Source: an uncultured Bacteroidota bacterium (GTDB lineage Bacteria; Bacteroidota; Bacteroidia; Flavobacteriales; TMED113). From it: 9,486 nucleotides of DNA. Positions 1-6,220 of this stretch are shown here, one piece after another (within the stretch, counting starts at the first letter, position 1; every line of letters starts with the position of its first letter). The stretch lies in contig CABYOB010000023.1 in NCBI GenBank assembly GCA_902520385.1, positions 1-9,486 of the forward strand, written 5' to 3'. The position numbers and the translations under genes were made by a program. Below the pieces are notes generated by a model. That model saw only the letters and a program-made list of their open reading frames with translations, searched no databases and was not told the origin of the DNA.

Positions 1-1
1 T

Positions 2-2353
2 ATTTTTTTTACAATCGTTTTCACATCATGCTTAATCTCAAGCATCATATCACAAATTAATTTTATTCAAAATAATGAAATCCAAGTCTTAGAAAACAAT
101 GAAGAATCTAACGCATTATTAAATCCATGGAGTGGGGGTCTAAATTTTTGTCAATTTTCTGAAATTGACTTAAATCTAGATGGAGAAAAAGATATTTTCA
201 TTTTTGACCGATCAGGAAAAAATGGATCTCGAAATGGGAATAAAATTATACCTATGTTATTTGACCAAATTATCAATGATTATGTTTACAAACCTGAATA
301 CATTGATAATTTTCCCGGAAATTTCGCCTTAAATGATTGGGTTTTATTAGTCGATTATAACCAAGATGGAAAAGAAGATATATTTACAAGTATGTCTAAT
401 AGTATTGCTCTTTTTACTAATAATTCTGTAGACACGCTATCCTTTGAGTTTACGAAAATTTTAAATTCTGATGCTGGATTTGGACCAACAAATCTATATG
501 TAAGTGGAGTAGATTTACCAGCCATCGCAGATGTTGATGGAGATTGCGATATAGATATACTGTCATTTAACCCAGAAGGCACTAATGTATACTTTCACCA
601 AAATAAATCAGTTGAGTTATATAATAGCTGTAATACTATTGACCTATATAGAACTGAAAATTGTTGGGGGCAATTTCAAGAAAACTTTACAGACAACAAT
701 TTAACTTTATTTTTAAATGAAGACTGCCAACCTCCGGATATAAATCCATTAAGAGTACATGCAGGATCCACTTTGCTAGCACTTGATTTAAATCCACAAC
801 AGCAATTAGCTAACAATCCTCAAAATACTATGGAATTATTACTTGGTGATATATCTTATTCTAACATTGTAATGGTTTTAAATCAAGGAACACCTGAAGA
901 AGCATTAATGGTAGACCAAGACATTAACTTCCCTAGCTATACTTCATCAGTAAATCTACCTTTATTCCCAGCCTGTTTTTATTTAGATGTAAATAAGGAT
1001 GGATGGAAAGACATTATAGTCAGCCCAAATGGAGTAAATATTTCTGAAAATAAATATAATTGTTTGTATTATAAAAATATTACGAATGAAACTGATGAGT
1101 CATTTTGGTTAGAAAATGGGGAAAATATGCTCCAATTTGAATATACACAAAATGACTTTATGGTAGAAGACATGATCGATGTAGGTAGTAACTCAAAACC
1201 CATTTTATATGATTTAGATAACGATGGCTTATTAGATTTAATAATTGGTAACAAAGGATATTATAACGAGGCAAATTATAACTCTAGACTATCTTTTTAT
1301 AAAAATGTTGGCACAGAATCAGTTCCAAAATTTACTAAATACTACGAAGATTCAATAAATAATGATTTTGGTAACCTTTCTTCATTGGGAGAGATAGCAA
1401 CTATAGAAAGTATTCATCCAACATTTGGAGATGTTGATTTAGATGGAGATATTGATCTGGTGTTCGGAGATTCAAGTGGAAAAATATTTATTTTACTAGC
1501 AATTAATTCGGAAATAGAATCAACAAACCCATTACCTATATATCCCAATAATATTGATGAAATTGTTGATACTGGAATTGACGTAGGAAGTTACGCAACA
1601 CCCCAATTAATAGATTTAAATAGAGACGGACTCTTAGATTTAGTTATTGGTGAAAGGTCGGGCATGGACACTGGTGTGTTGAATGGTATTAATTATTTTG
1701 AAAATTCAGGATTAAATAATCAAATTCCTATTTTTGAAGAAGCTACTCCAGAATTCACAACAGATGATGGTATTATTATCAAAAGTCTAGGAGGAATAAA
1801 TTTAATGGATCAAGTATTCACAACAGCATACACCACCCCACACGTGTTTGAATATGAAAATGAGTATCATTTAGCAGTGGGAACAGAATGTGGAAAAGTT
1901 TTTTTATATAATAGTATTGAAGATGACTTATTTGGATTTTATAATTTTTATACAGACAATATATTGCCTAATATAAACTGCATCCACTCAACTATAGCAA
2001 TCAATGACATAAACAATGATGGAAAACCAGATTTAATAAGAGGCAATGCTAGTGGAGGATTAGAACTTTTTTTAGGAAATGAATTTAACTTACGAAATTC
2101 TGAAAACACTCATAATACAAGTTTTAAAATTTTTCCAAATCCTAATTCAGGATACTTTTCGATTGAACATAACCAAACTTCAGATTTAATAGTAGAAATT
2201 TATTCAATAACCGGAAAGCTATTAAAATCTAAAATAATAAATCAACAAAATATTACCTTAAATTTAGAAACCAAAAAACCGGGAATATATATTTTACATA
2301 TAAAAGATGGTCAAGAAACGGTCAAAACTGAAAAACTAATCATCAAAAATTAA
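2..2353 (+). CDS. FG-GAP/VCBS-repeat exported protein with T9SS type A sorting domain (5' end outside window)
   Basis: Large secreted or surface protein of unknown specific function, probably T9SS cargo. The reading frame is open from base 2 with no stop. Its first residues form a hydrophobic stretch ending in SIISQ (about 2-55), as expected for the end of a signal peptide, so the start codon lies a few codons left of the window. The ATG at 254 is internal, because a repeat motif (DLNLDGEKD, from 167) lies upstream of it in frame. In-window length is 783 residues. Eight Asp/Asn-rich DxDxDG-type motifs, typical of FG-GAP/VCBS beta-propeller repeats, begin at 167, 353, 530, 986, 1211, 1430, 1613 and 2006. 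The C-terminus (2117-2350) is a classic type A sorting domain beginning FKIFPNPNSG. FG-GAP repeats usually build Ca2+-binding propellers used in adhesion or carbohydrate binding, but nothing visible shows a catalytic domain or a ligand. The stop overlaps the mdh stop. A Cys at 29-31 falls in the signal region, but the preceding FTS is a poor lipobox, so signal peptidase I processing is preferred. Confidence 0.9.
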   Translation: MFFTIVFTSCLISSIISQINFIQNNEIQVLENNEESNALLNPWSGGLNFCQFSEIDLNLDGEKDIFIFDRSGKNGSRNGNKIIPMLFDQIINDYVYKPEYIDNFPGNFALNDWVLLVDYNQDGKEDIFTSMSNSIALFTNNSVDTLSFEFTKILNSDAGFGPTNLYVSGVDLPAIADVDGDCDIDILSFNPEGTNVYFHQNKSVELYNSCNTIDLYRTENCWGQFQENFTDNNLTLFLNEDCQPPDINPLRVHAGSTLLALDLNPQQQLANNPQNTMELLLGDISYSNIVMVLNQGTPEEALMVDQDINFPSYTSSVNLPLFPACFYLDVNKDGWKDIIVSPNGVNISENKYNCLYYKNITNETDESFWLENGENMLQFEYTQNDFMVEDMIDVGSNSKPILYDLDNDGLLDLIIGNKGYYNEANYNSRLSFYKNVGTESVPKFTKYYEDSINNDFGNLSSLGEIATIESIHPTFGDVDLDGDIDLVFGDSSGKIFILLAINSEIESTNPLPIYPNNIDEIVDTGIDVGSYATPQLIDLNRDGLLDLVIGERSGMDTGVLNGINYFENSGLNNQIPIFEEATPEFTTDDGIIIKSLGGINLMDQVFTTAYTTPHVFEYENEYHLAVGTECGKVFLYNSIEDDLFGFYNFYTDNILPNINCIHSTIAINDINNDGKPDLIRGNASGGLELFLGNEFNLRNSENTHNTSFKIFPNPNSGYFSIEHNQTSDLIVEIYSITGKLLKSKIINQQNITLNLETKKPGIYILHIKDGQETVKTEKLIIKN
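158..2050 (+). repeat. Eight dispersed FG-GAP/VCBS calcium-loop motifs
   Basis: Protein-level repeats inside the first gene. Each has the form hydrophobic-D-x-[DN]-x-D-G-x-x-D-hydrophobic, followed in most copies by a short strand ending in G. Examples are DYNQDGKEDIF (353), DVDGDCDIDIL (530), DLDNDGLLDLI (1211), DVDLDGDIDLV (1430), DLNRDGLLDLV (1613) and DINNDGKPDLI (2006). Spacing is irregular (about 180 to 460 bases), so some blades may be degenerate or separated by insertions. The family association with Ca2+-binding propeller blades is established knowledge. The number of blades is inferred. Confidence 0.8.
2117..2350 (+). other. T9SS type A C-terminal sorting domain (coding segment)
   Basis: The last 78 residues of the first gene begin NTSFKIFPNPNSGYFSI and continue through the characteristic IYSITGKLLKS and PGIYILHI segments to a Lys-rich end. 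This matches the Por-secretion-system C-terminal sorting domain (type A CTD), which directs proteins across the outer membrane and is normally cleaved by the PorU sortase. The sequence shows the motif. Export and cleavage are inferred. Confidence 0.88.
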
Positions 2354-2389
2354 AATAAACTCATTTCACTTAACATCTTATTAGTTTTT
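2331..2389. terminator. Candidate bidirectional terminator across convergent stop codons
   Basis: A perfect 10-bp inverted repeat, AAAAACTAAT at 2331-2340 and ATTAGTTTTT at 2380-2389, brackets the shared stop region (2350-2353). Each strand's distal arm ends in a T run, and the plus-strand run continues to 2391. Both arms are inside coding sequence: the C-terminus of the FG-GAP protein and the C-terminus of mdh. The stem is almost all A:T and the loop is 39 nt, so it would be weak, and such a repeat can arise by chance in A+T-rich DNA. It is reported because no other space for a terminator exists between the two genes. Confidence 0.25.
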
Positions 2390-3288
2390 TTAACGGCATC
2401 CACTGAACTAGATAATTGATCTTTTTCTTGCTCATTCAATTCTATTTCTATAATTCTTTCAATACCATTTTTTCCTAAAATAACTGGAACACCAATAGCT
2501 ACATCTTGAAAGCCATATTCTCCATCTAAAATAACTGAACAAGGAAACATTTTTTTTTGATCACAAGAAATTGCTTGAACTAAAGATGAAACAGCAGCTC
2601 CAGGTGCGTACCAAGCAGAAGTGCCTAACATAGCTGTCAATGTAGCTCCACCTACTTTTGTATCATTTTTTACCTTATCTAATCTTTCATTAGATAAAAA
2701 TTTAGATACATTAATACTATTTCTAGTTGCTAAACGAGTTAATGGAACCATACCTTTATCACTATGTCCACCAATAACCATTCCTGAGACATCAGAACTA
2801 GGACAATCTAAAGCTTCACTTAATCTATATTTAAACCTTGCACTATCTAATGCGCCACCCATACCAATTATTCTATTTTTTGGAAGATTAGTTATTTTAT
2901 GAGTTAAATACGTCATTGTGTCCATTGGATTACTAACAATAATAATAATAACTTCTGGGGAATACTTAATTAAATTTTGAGAAACTTCTTTTACAATCCC
3001 AGCATTTATTCCAATCAACTCCTCCCTCGACATACCTGGTTTTCTAGGAATTCCACTAGTAATTACAGCAATATTACTGTCTTTAGTTTTAGAATAATCA
3101 TTTGTGCTACCAATAACTCTTGTATCAAAATTATTTAAAGATGCCGTTTGCATTAAATCCATAGCTTTACCCTCTGCATAATTTTCTTTTATATCTAACA
3201 AAACTACTTCAGAGGCAAAATTTTTAATGGCTATATACTCAGCACAGCTTGCTCCAACTGCACCAGCACCAACTACTGTTATTTTCAT
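2350..3288 (-). CDS. mdh: Malate dehydrogenase, NAD-dependent (LDH/MDH superfamily)
   Basis: Cytoplasmic TCA-cycle enzyme that interconverts malate and oxaloacetate using NAD. The 312-residue protein is of normal length for the LDH-like MDH type. It opens with the Rossmann strand and dinucleotide loop VVGAGAVG (5-12). D32 at the end of the second strand (VVLLD) favours NAD over NADP. The substrate loop carries IPRKPGMSR with R82 and R88. N120 lies in SNPMD, D148 and R151 in GGALDSAR, and the catalytic H175 in GGHSDKGMVP. Residue 176 is Ser, where Gly is the more familiar residue after the His. I chose the ATG at 3286-3288. A longer in-frame start at 3324 would add only 12 residues (MKYFSKFEKKKK), mostly from the A-tract, ahead of a domain that normally begins at this strand. 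The gene is convergent with the FG-GAP gene (stop codons share TTAA at 2350-2353) and divergent from the SprB-repeat gene. Confidence 0.96.
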   Translation of the reverse strand: MKITVVGAGAVGASCAEYIAIKNFASEVVLLDIKENYAEGKAMDLMQTASLNNFDTRVIGSTNDYSKTKDSNIAVITSGIPRKPGMSREELIGINAGIVKEVSQNLIKYSPEVIIIIVSNPMDTMTYLTHKITNLPKNRIIGMGGALDSARFKYRLSEALDCPSSDVSGMVIGGHSDKGMVPLTRLATRNSINVSKFLSNERLDKVKNDTKVGGATLTAMLGTSAWYAPGAAVSSLVQAISCDQKKMFPCSVILDGEYGFQDVAIGVPVILGKNGIERIIEIELNEQEKDQLSSSVDAVKKTNKMLSEMSLF

Positions 3289-3302
3289 TTTTTTTTTTTT
3301 TT
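3289..3302 (-). promoter_or_regulatory. A14 tract immediately upstream of the mdh start codon
   Basis: On the coding strand, 14 consecutive A residues directly abut the mdh ATG, and no purine-rich Shine-Dalgarno sequence is present. A-rich leaders are the usual translation context in Bacteroidota, where SD pairing is little used. The tract decides between candidate starts, because the upstream ATG at 3324 would read through it as Lys codons. Confidence 0.5.
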
Positions 3303-3467
3303 CGAATTTAGAAAAATATTTCAATTATAATGAGTAATTAACAAGATATTTTGTGTTTTAAAAATTATAACTACAAATTTCTTCTTTAACTAAATCATTT
3401 TTTTTTAAATTTATATATTAAATAATAAAATATTTCCCCTTTCCTAGCTACTTAAAAATTATTAATT
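3289..3467. other. Divergent intergenic region between mdh and the SprB-repeat gene
   Basis: This 179-bp, very A+T-rich segment must hold the promoters and leaders of both flanking genes. On neither strand could I find a full Bacteroidota -7 element (TAnnTTTG) with a matching -33 TTG at about 19-21 nt. The nearest match is GAAATTTG on the minus strand (3381-3374), which fits five of the six fixed positions. A TATAAT on the minus strand (3329-3324) has no matching upstream box and is probably chance. The leader before the ATG at 3468 is A/T-rich (AAAAATTATTAATT). No RNA gene or hairpin stands out. Confidence 0.6.
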
Positions 3468-6218
3468 ATGAGATTTATTTTCTTTCTTGTTTTTTTACAG
3501 ATTAATTTTTGCTTTAGCCAAGTAGTTGCTGAGGGAGACACCACATTATGTGAAAGTGCATCTGGAGATGTCACTTTAACTTTAACTGCAGAATCTTACA
3601 ATGTAGATTTGATTGACTCTGGGATTTACTCCGATGACACATATGGTAGCGTTATCGATATTGGATTTGATTTTGTTTTTTATGGCAATACTTATAATCA
3701 AGTGGTATTATCTTCAAACAATCACTTGACATTTAATACTGAAAATGCCAACAATTACTCTGACTGGACAATAACTGACCCTGCCCCAAATAACTTTGAC
3801 TGCCCATTAAATTCAATATTATGCCCTTGGCAAGATATCTATCCAGGAGTCAATGGAAATGGAACTATTCAGTATGCAACAACTGGAGATGCACCAAACA
3901 GAGTATTTATTGCATCTTTCTGTGGAATACCAATGTTTTCTTGTACTGATATTTGCTATACAAGTCAAATAAAGCTATTCGAAGAAAGTAATATAGTTGA
4001 AACTCATATAGCTCAAAAAGTATTATGTACAACTTGGAATGGAGGAGCCGCTATACATGGCCTTCATAATTCAACTGGCACAATTGCAAATATTGTAACT
4101 GGCCTTGAGGGAATAGAAAGAAATTACCCAAATCAATGGACATGTGAAAATGATGGATGGAGTTTTACACCTAATGGGCCAAATGATTATATAATTGACA
4201 ACATAACTTTTGCCCCAGCAGTTGCGGGAAGTGATATAATTTGGCAAGATAATAATGGAAATATTATTGGTTATGGTGGATCAATTGAGGTTACTCCTAC
4301 TTCAGAAAACGGGGAAACCGTCGTATATACGGCTGGAGCATCTTTATGTGGTTCCGCAGGAGATTGGTGTGGATTTCAAGGAGGAATTGAAGGAGATGAA
4401 GTATTTATTAATTTTGAACCAACTGAAATAAGTACAAATTATCAAGATCCTACTTGTTTTCAAGCAAGTGACGGAATAATTAATGTAGAACTTCCAGCAA
4501 ATGGAAATTGGGAATACCAAGTCACTAATGAACAAAATAACATTATCAATTCTGGAAGTATTCAAAATGATAATAATTTTTCACTAAGTAACATAGATGG
4601 CGGAACATATAGTATTTATGTTGAAAACGAATATGGATGTACTGACACACAAACCATGACATTGAATGAACCCGAACAAATAGAAGATAATTTCACAACA
4701 TTAAACAGTTCTTGTTTTGGTGAAAATAGTGGCTCTATAGACATTTCATTAACAGGGGGAACAAATCCATTCACTATAATAATTGGAGATCTTAATACTG
4801 GAGTAACTATAGAGGAAGAAATAAATATAAATCAAGGATCATTAACTTCCTTTAACAATTTAGGACCTGGAGAATATTGGTTCACAGGCATCGACCAAAA
4901 TGGCTGCCTTACACAAGGTGATGAGGTTTACTTTAGTATAGAAGAGCCTGAAGAAATAATAATTGAATCCGTATTAGAAAATGTAACATGTGCTGATGCT
5001 AATGACGGAAGCGTAAGCATAAATGTAAATGGTGGAACTGGAAGTTATACATACTCTTGGTTTGGAGATAATGGTTTCTTATCTAATCAAGAAGATATCA
5101 ATAATTTATCCGGTGGGGTTTATACGCTTACTGTAACTGACCAAAACAACTGTAGTTCTTCAGAAATAATAGAAATTACTGAAGATTCAGGAATATCTTT
5201 AAACTTCACAACATCAAACTACAATGGTTATGAAATATCATGTAAAGATGGAAATGATGGATATATAGATTTAAATATTAATGGCGGCAGCTCCCCATAT
5301 TCTATTAACTGGCAAGGACCTAATGGTTTCAACAGTAACTCAGAAGACATTTCAAATCTAATATCTGGAACATATACAATGTATTTAACAGATTTAAATG
5401 GATGTAACGCTTTTATAAACCTTACTTTATCAGAACCTGAAGAGTTAGAATTAAATATTGAGGGAATTTCCGAAATTTGTGGAAATGGAGGTTCAACCAC
5501 AATTCAAGTGTTCGGAGGAACTGAGCCTATTTCTTATAACTGGCAAGGCCCTAATGGCTTCAATAGTAATTCTGAAGATGTAGACAATATTTCTGCTGGA
5601 AATTATACTTTAATTGTTTCTGATGCTAATAACTGCTTGTTATCTGATAATATAACTATTGAATATATTGAAGGGCCAACTTGTGATTTTACAGCATCTT
5701 CATTTGAATTTATGTTATCAGATGAACCAGTAAGTTTTCTTGACAATTCTTATACTGACCCCAATTATAATTTAGAAATCTCATCATGGTTTTGGGAGTT
5801 TGGAGATGGCGGAATGTCAAATGAACAAAATCCTTCTTATTTATATTCAAATCCTGGATTATATTATGTATGGTTAACTGTAACGGATGAAAATAATTGT
5901 GAACATAGCGCGATGAGAACAATAAATGTATTAGAAGAATATTTCTCATATTCTCCAAATGCTTTTAGTCCAAATGGCGATGGAATCAATGATGTATTTT
6001 CTCCTATTTTAACAGATATAGACTACGGGACGTATGAAATAAACATCTTCAATAGATGGGGTGATATTGTATTCCAAACTAATAATTATGATGAATCATG
6101 GGATGGGACCTTCAAAGGAGACAATTTACCACAAGCTATATATACATATAAAATTACATATAAAACTAGAAGAGGTTTAGAAAAACAAGAAAGAGGGGAT
6201 ATTGTTTTAATTAAATAG
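3468..6218 (+). CDS. SprB-repeat/PKD surface protein with gliding-motility-associated (T9SS type B) C-terminal domain
   Basis: Probable secreted or cell-surface adhesin-like protein of 916 residues; its ligand is unknown. Domains in order: a signal peptide (1-17, likely cut before Q18); a beta-rich N-terminal module (about 25-235) with the IGFDFVFYGNTYNQVVLSSN stretch common in CHU_C-type proteins; an Ig-like module (about 252-325) around W259; five SprB-type repeats (about 326-738); a PKD domain (about 739-825) with the core WEFGDG (776-781); and a C-terminal domain (829-916) starting SPNAFSPNGDGINDVF, with the FNRWGDIVF and WDGTFKG motifs and ending GDIVLIK. That last domain is the gliding motility-associated or type B sorting domain used by T9SS cargo such as SprB. 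Proteins with it may attach through partner outer-membrane proteins of the SprF type, but none is encoded here. Cysteines occur in pairs, one pair per module. The start ATG has an A/T-rich leader, and no alternative start is needed. The stop lies 2 bp from the gyrB stop on the other strand. A role in gliding is not shown, since non-gliding species also carry such proteins. Confidence 0.92.
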   Translation: MRFIFFLVFLQINFCFSQVVAEGDTTLCESASGDVTLTLTAESYNVDLIDSGIYSDDTYGSVIDIGFDFVFYGNTYNQVVLSSNNHLTFNTENANNYSDWTITDPAPNNFDCPLNSILCPWQDIYPGVNGNGTIQYATTGDAPNRVFIASFCGIPMFSCTDICYTSQIKLFEESNIVETHIAQKVLCTTWNGGAAIHGLHNSTGTIANIVTGLEGIERNYPNQWTCENDGWSFTPNGPNDYIIDNITFAPAVAGSDIIWQDNNGNIIGYGGSIEVTPTSENGETVVYTAGASLCGSAGDWCGFQGGIEGDEVFINFEPTEISTNYQDPTCFQASDGIINVELPANGNWEYQVTNEQNNIINSGSIQNDNNFSLSNIDGGTYSIYVENEYGCTDTQTMTLNEPEQIEDNFTTLNSSCFGENSGSIDISLTGGTNPFTIIIGDLNTGVTIEEEININQGSLTSFNNLGPGEYWFTGIDQNGCLTQGDEVYFSIEEPEEIIIESVLENVTCADANDGSVSINVNGGTGSYTYSWFGDNGFLSNQEDINNLSGGVYTLTVTDQNNCSSSEIIEITEDSGISLNFTTSNYNGYEISCKDGNDGYIDLNINGGSSPYSINWQGPNGFNSNSEDISNLISGTYTMYLTDLNGCNAFINLTLSEPEELELNIEGISEICGNGGSTTIQVFGGTEPISYNWQGPNGFNSNSEDVDNISAGNYTLIVSDANNCLLSDNITIEYIEGPTCDFTASSFEFMLSDEPVSFLDNSYTDPNYNLEISSWFWEFGDGGMSNEQNPSYLYSNPGLYYVWLTVTDENNCEHSAMRTINVLEEYFSYSPNAFSPNGDGINDVFSPILTDIDYGTYEINIFNRWGDIVFQTNNYDESWDGTFKGDNLPQAIYTYKITYKTRRGLEKQERGDIVLIK
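4443..5681 (+). repeat. Five tandem SprB-type repeats (protein level)
   Basis: Five consecutive modules of about 70-90 residues in the surface protein. Each starts with a Cys near an acidic or Gly-rich turn (such as CADANDGSVSINVNGG), passes through a Y-x-W-x-G core in the better-conserved copies, and ends in YTLTVTDQNNC-like sequence. The paired cysteines are 330/391, 416/480, 508/562, 592/646 and 671/723. Copies 3-5 are the most alike. Copy 2 is longer and lacks the W. This fits the SprB repeat family, known from the Flavobacterium gliding adhesin SprB. Module boundaries are approximate. Confidence 0.8.
5307..5579 (+). repeat. Identical 14-residue segment in SprB repeats 4 and 5, diverged at synonymous sites
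   Basis: NWQGPNGFNSNSED is encoded at 5307-5348 (residues 614-627) and again at 5538-5579 (residues 691-704), 231 nt apart. The two 42-nt copies differ at six bases, all third-codon positions and all synonymous. Repeat 3 has a diverged version around W531 (SWFGDNGFLSNQED). Confidence 0.9.
5952..6215 (+). other. Gliding-motility-associated / T9SS type B sorting domain (coding segment)
   Basis: The final 88 residues (829-916) contain SPNAFSPNGDGINDVF, INIFNRWGDIVFQ, WDGTFKG and YTYKITYKTRRG, and end in GDIVLIK. This order of motifs is diagnostic for the CHU_C or gliding motility-associated C-terminal domain, which serves as the type B secretion signal of T9SS. The motif is seen directly. Secretion by that route is inferred from the family. 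Confidence 0.9.
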
Positions 6219-6220
6219 AA

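Noticed and set aside
2..100. Lipoprotein signal in the first gene (Cys at 29-31)
   Set aside because: The residues before the Cys (FTS) are a poor lipobox. The hydrophobic stretch continues past it to SIISQ, and T9SS cargo normally uses signal peptidase I.
355..1254. Minus-strand open frames of 75 and 61 codons (355-582 and 1069-1254) inside the FG-GAP gene
   Set aside because: They are antisense to a well-supported gene with clear domain motifs, have no recognisable family or start context, and are explained as mirror frames of repetitive Asp/Gly codons.
2621..2902. Plus-strand 93-codon frame within mdh
   Set aside because: It is antisense to the conserved active-site region of malate dehydrogenase and its product resembles no family I know. 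It is a shadow frame.
3289..3324. A longer mdh start at 3324 adding MKYFSKFEKKKK
   Set aside because: The family normally begins at the first Rossmann strand (MKITVVGAG), and the extra residues derive mostly from the A-tract. It is kept only as a slippage question in the findings.
3324..3329. Minus-strand TATAAT resembling a -10 box before mdh
   Set aside because: Bacteroidota promoters use TAnnTTTG. No -35-like box lies at a suitable distance, and such hexamers are common by chance in A+T-rich DNA.
4344..5958. Three minus-strand frames (4344-4565, 5228-5500, 5710-5958) within the SprB-repeat gene
   Set aside because: All lie fully inside a gene with signal peptide, repeats and sorting domain. 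Their products show no domain and arise from the repeat-biased codon composition.
6206..6215. Perfect palindrome TTTAATTAAA near the end of the SprB-repeat gene
   Set aside because: It has no loop and no following T run, lies in Ile-Val-Leu-Ile-Lys codons of the conserved sorting domain end, and is expected by chance at this composition.
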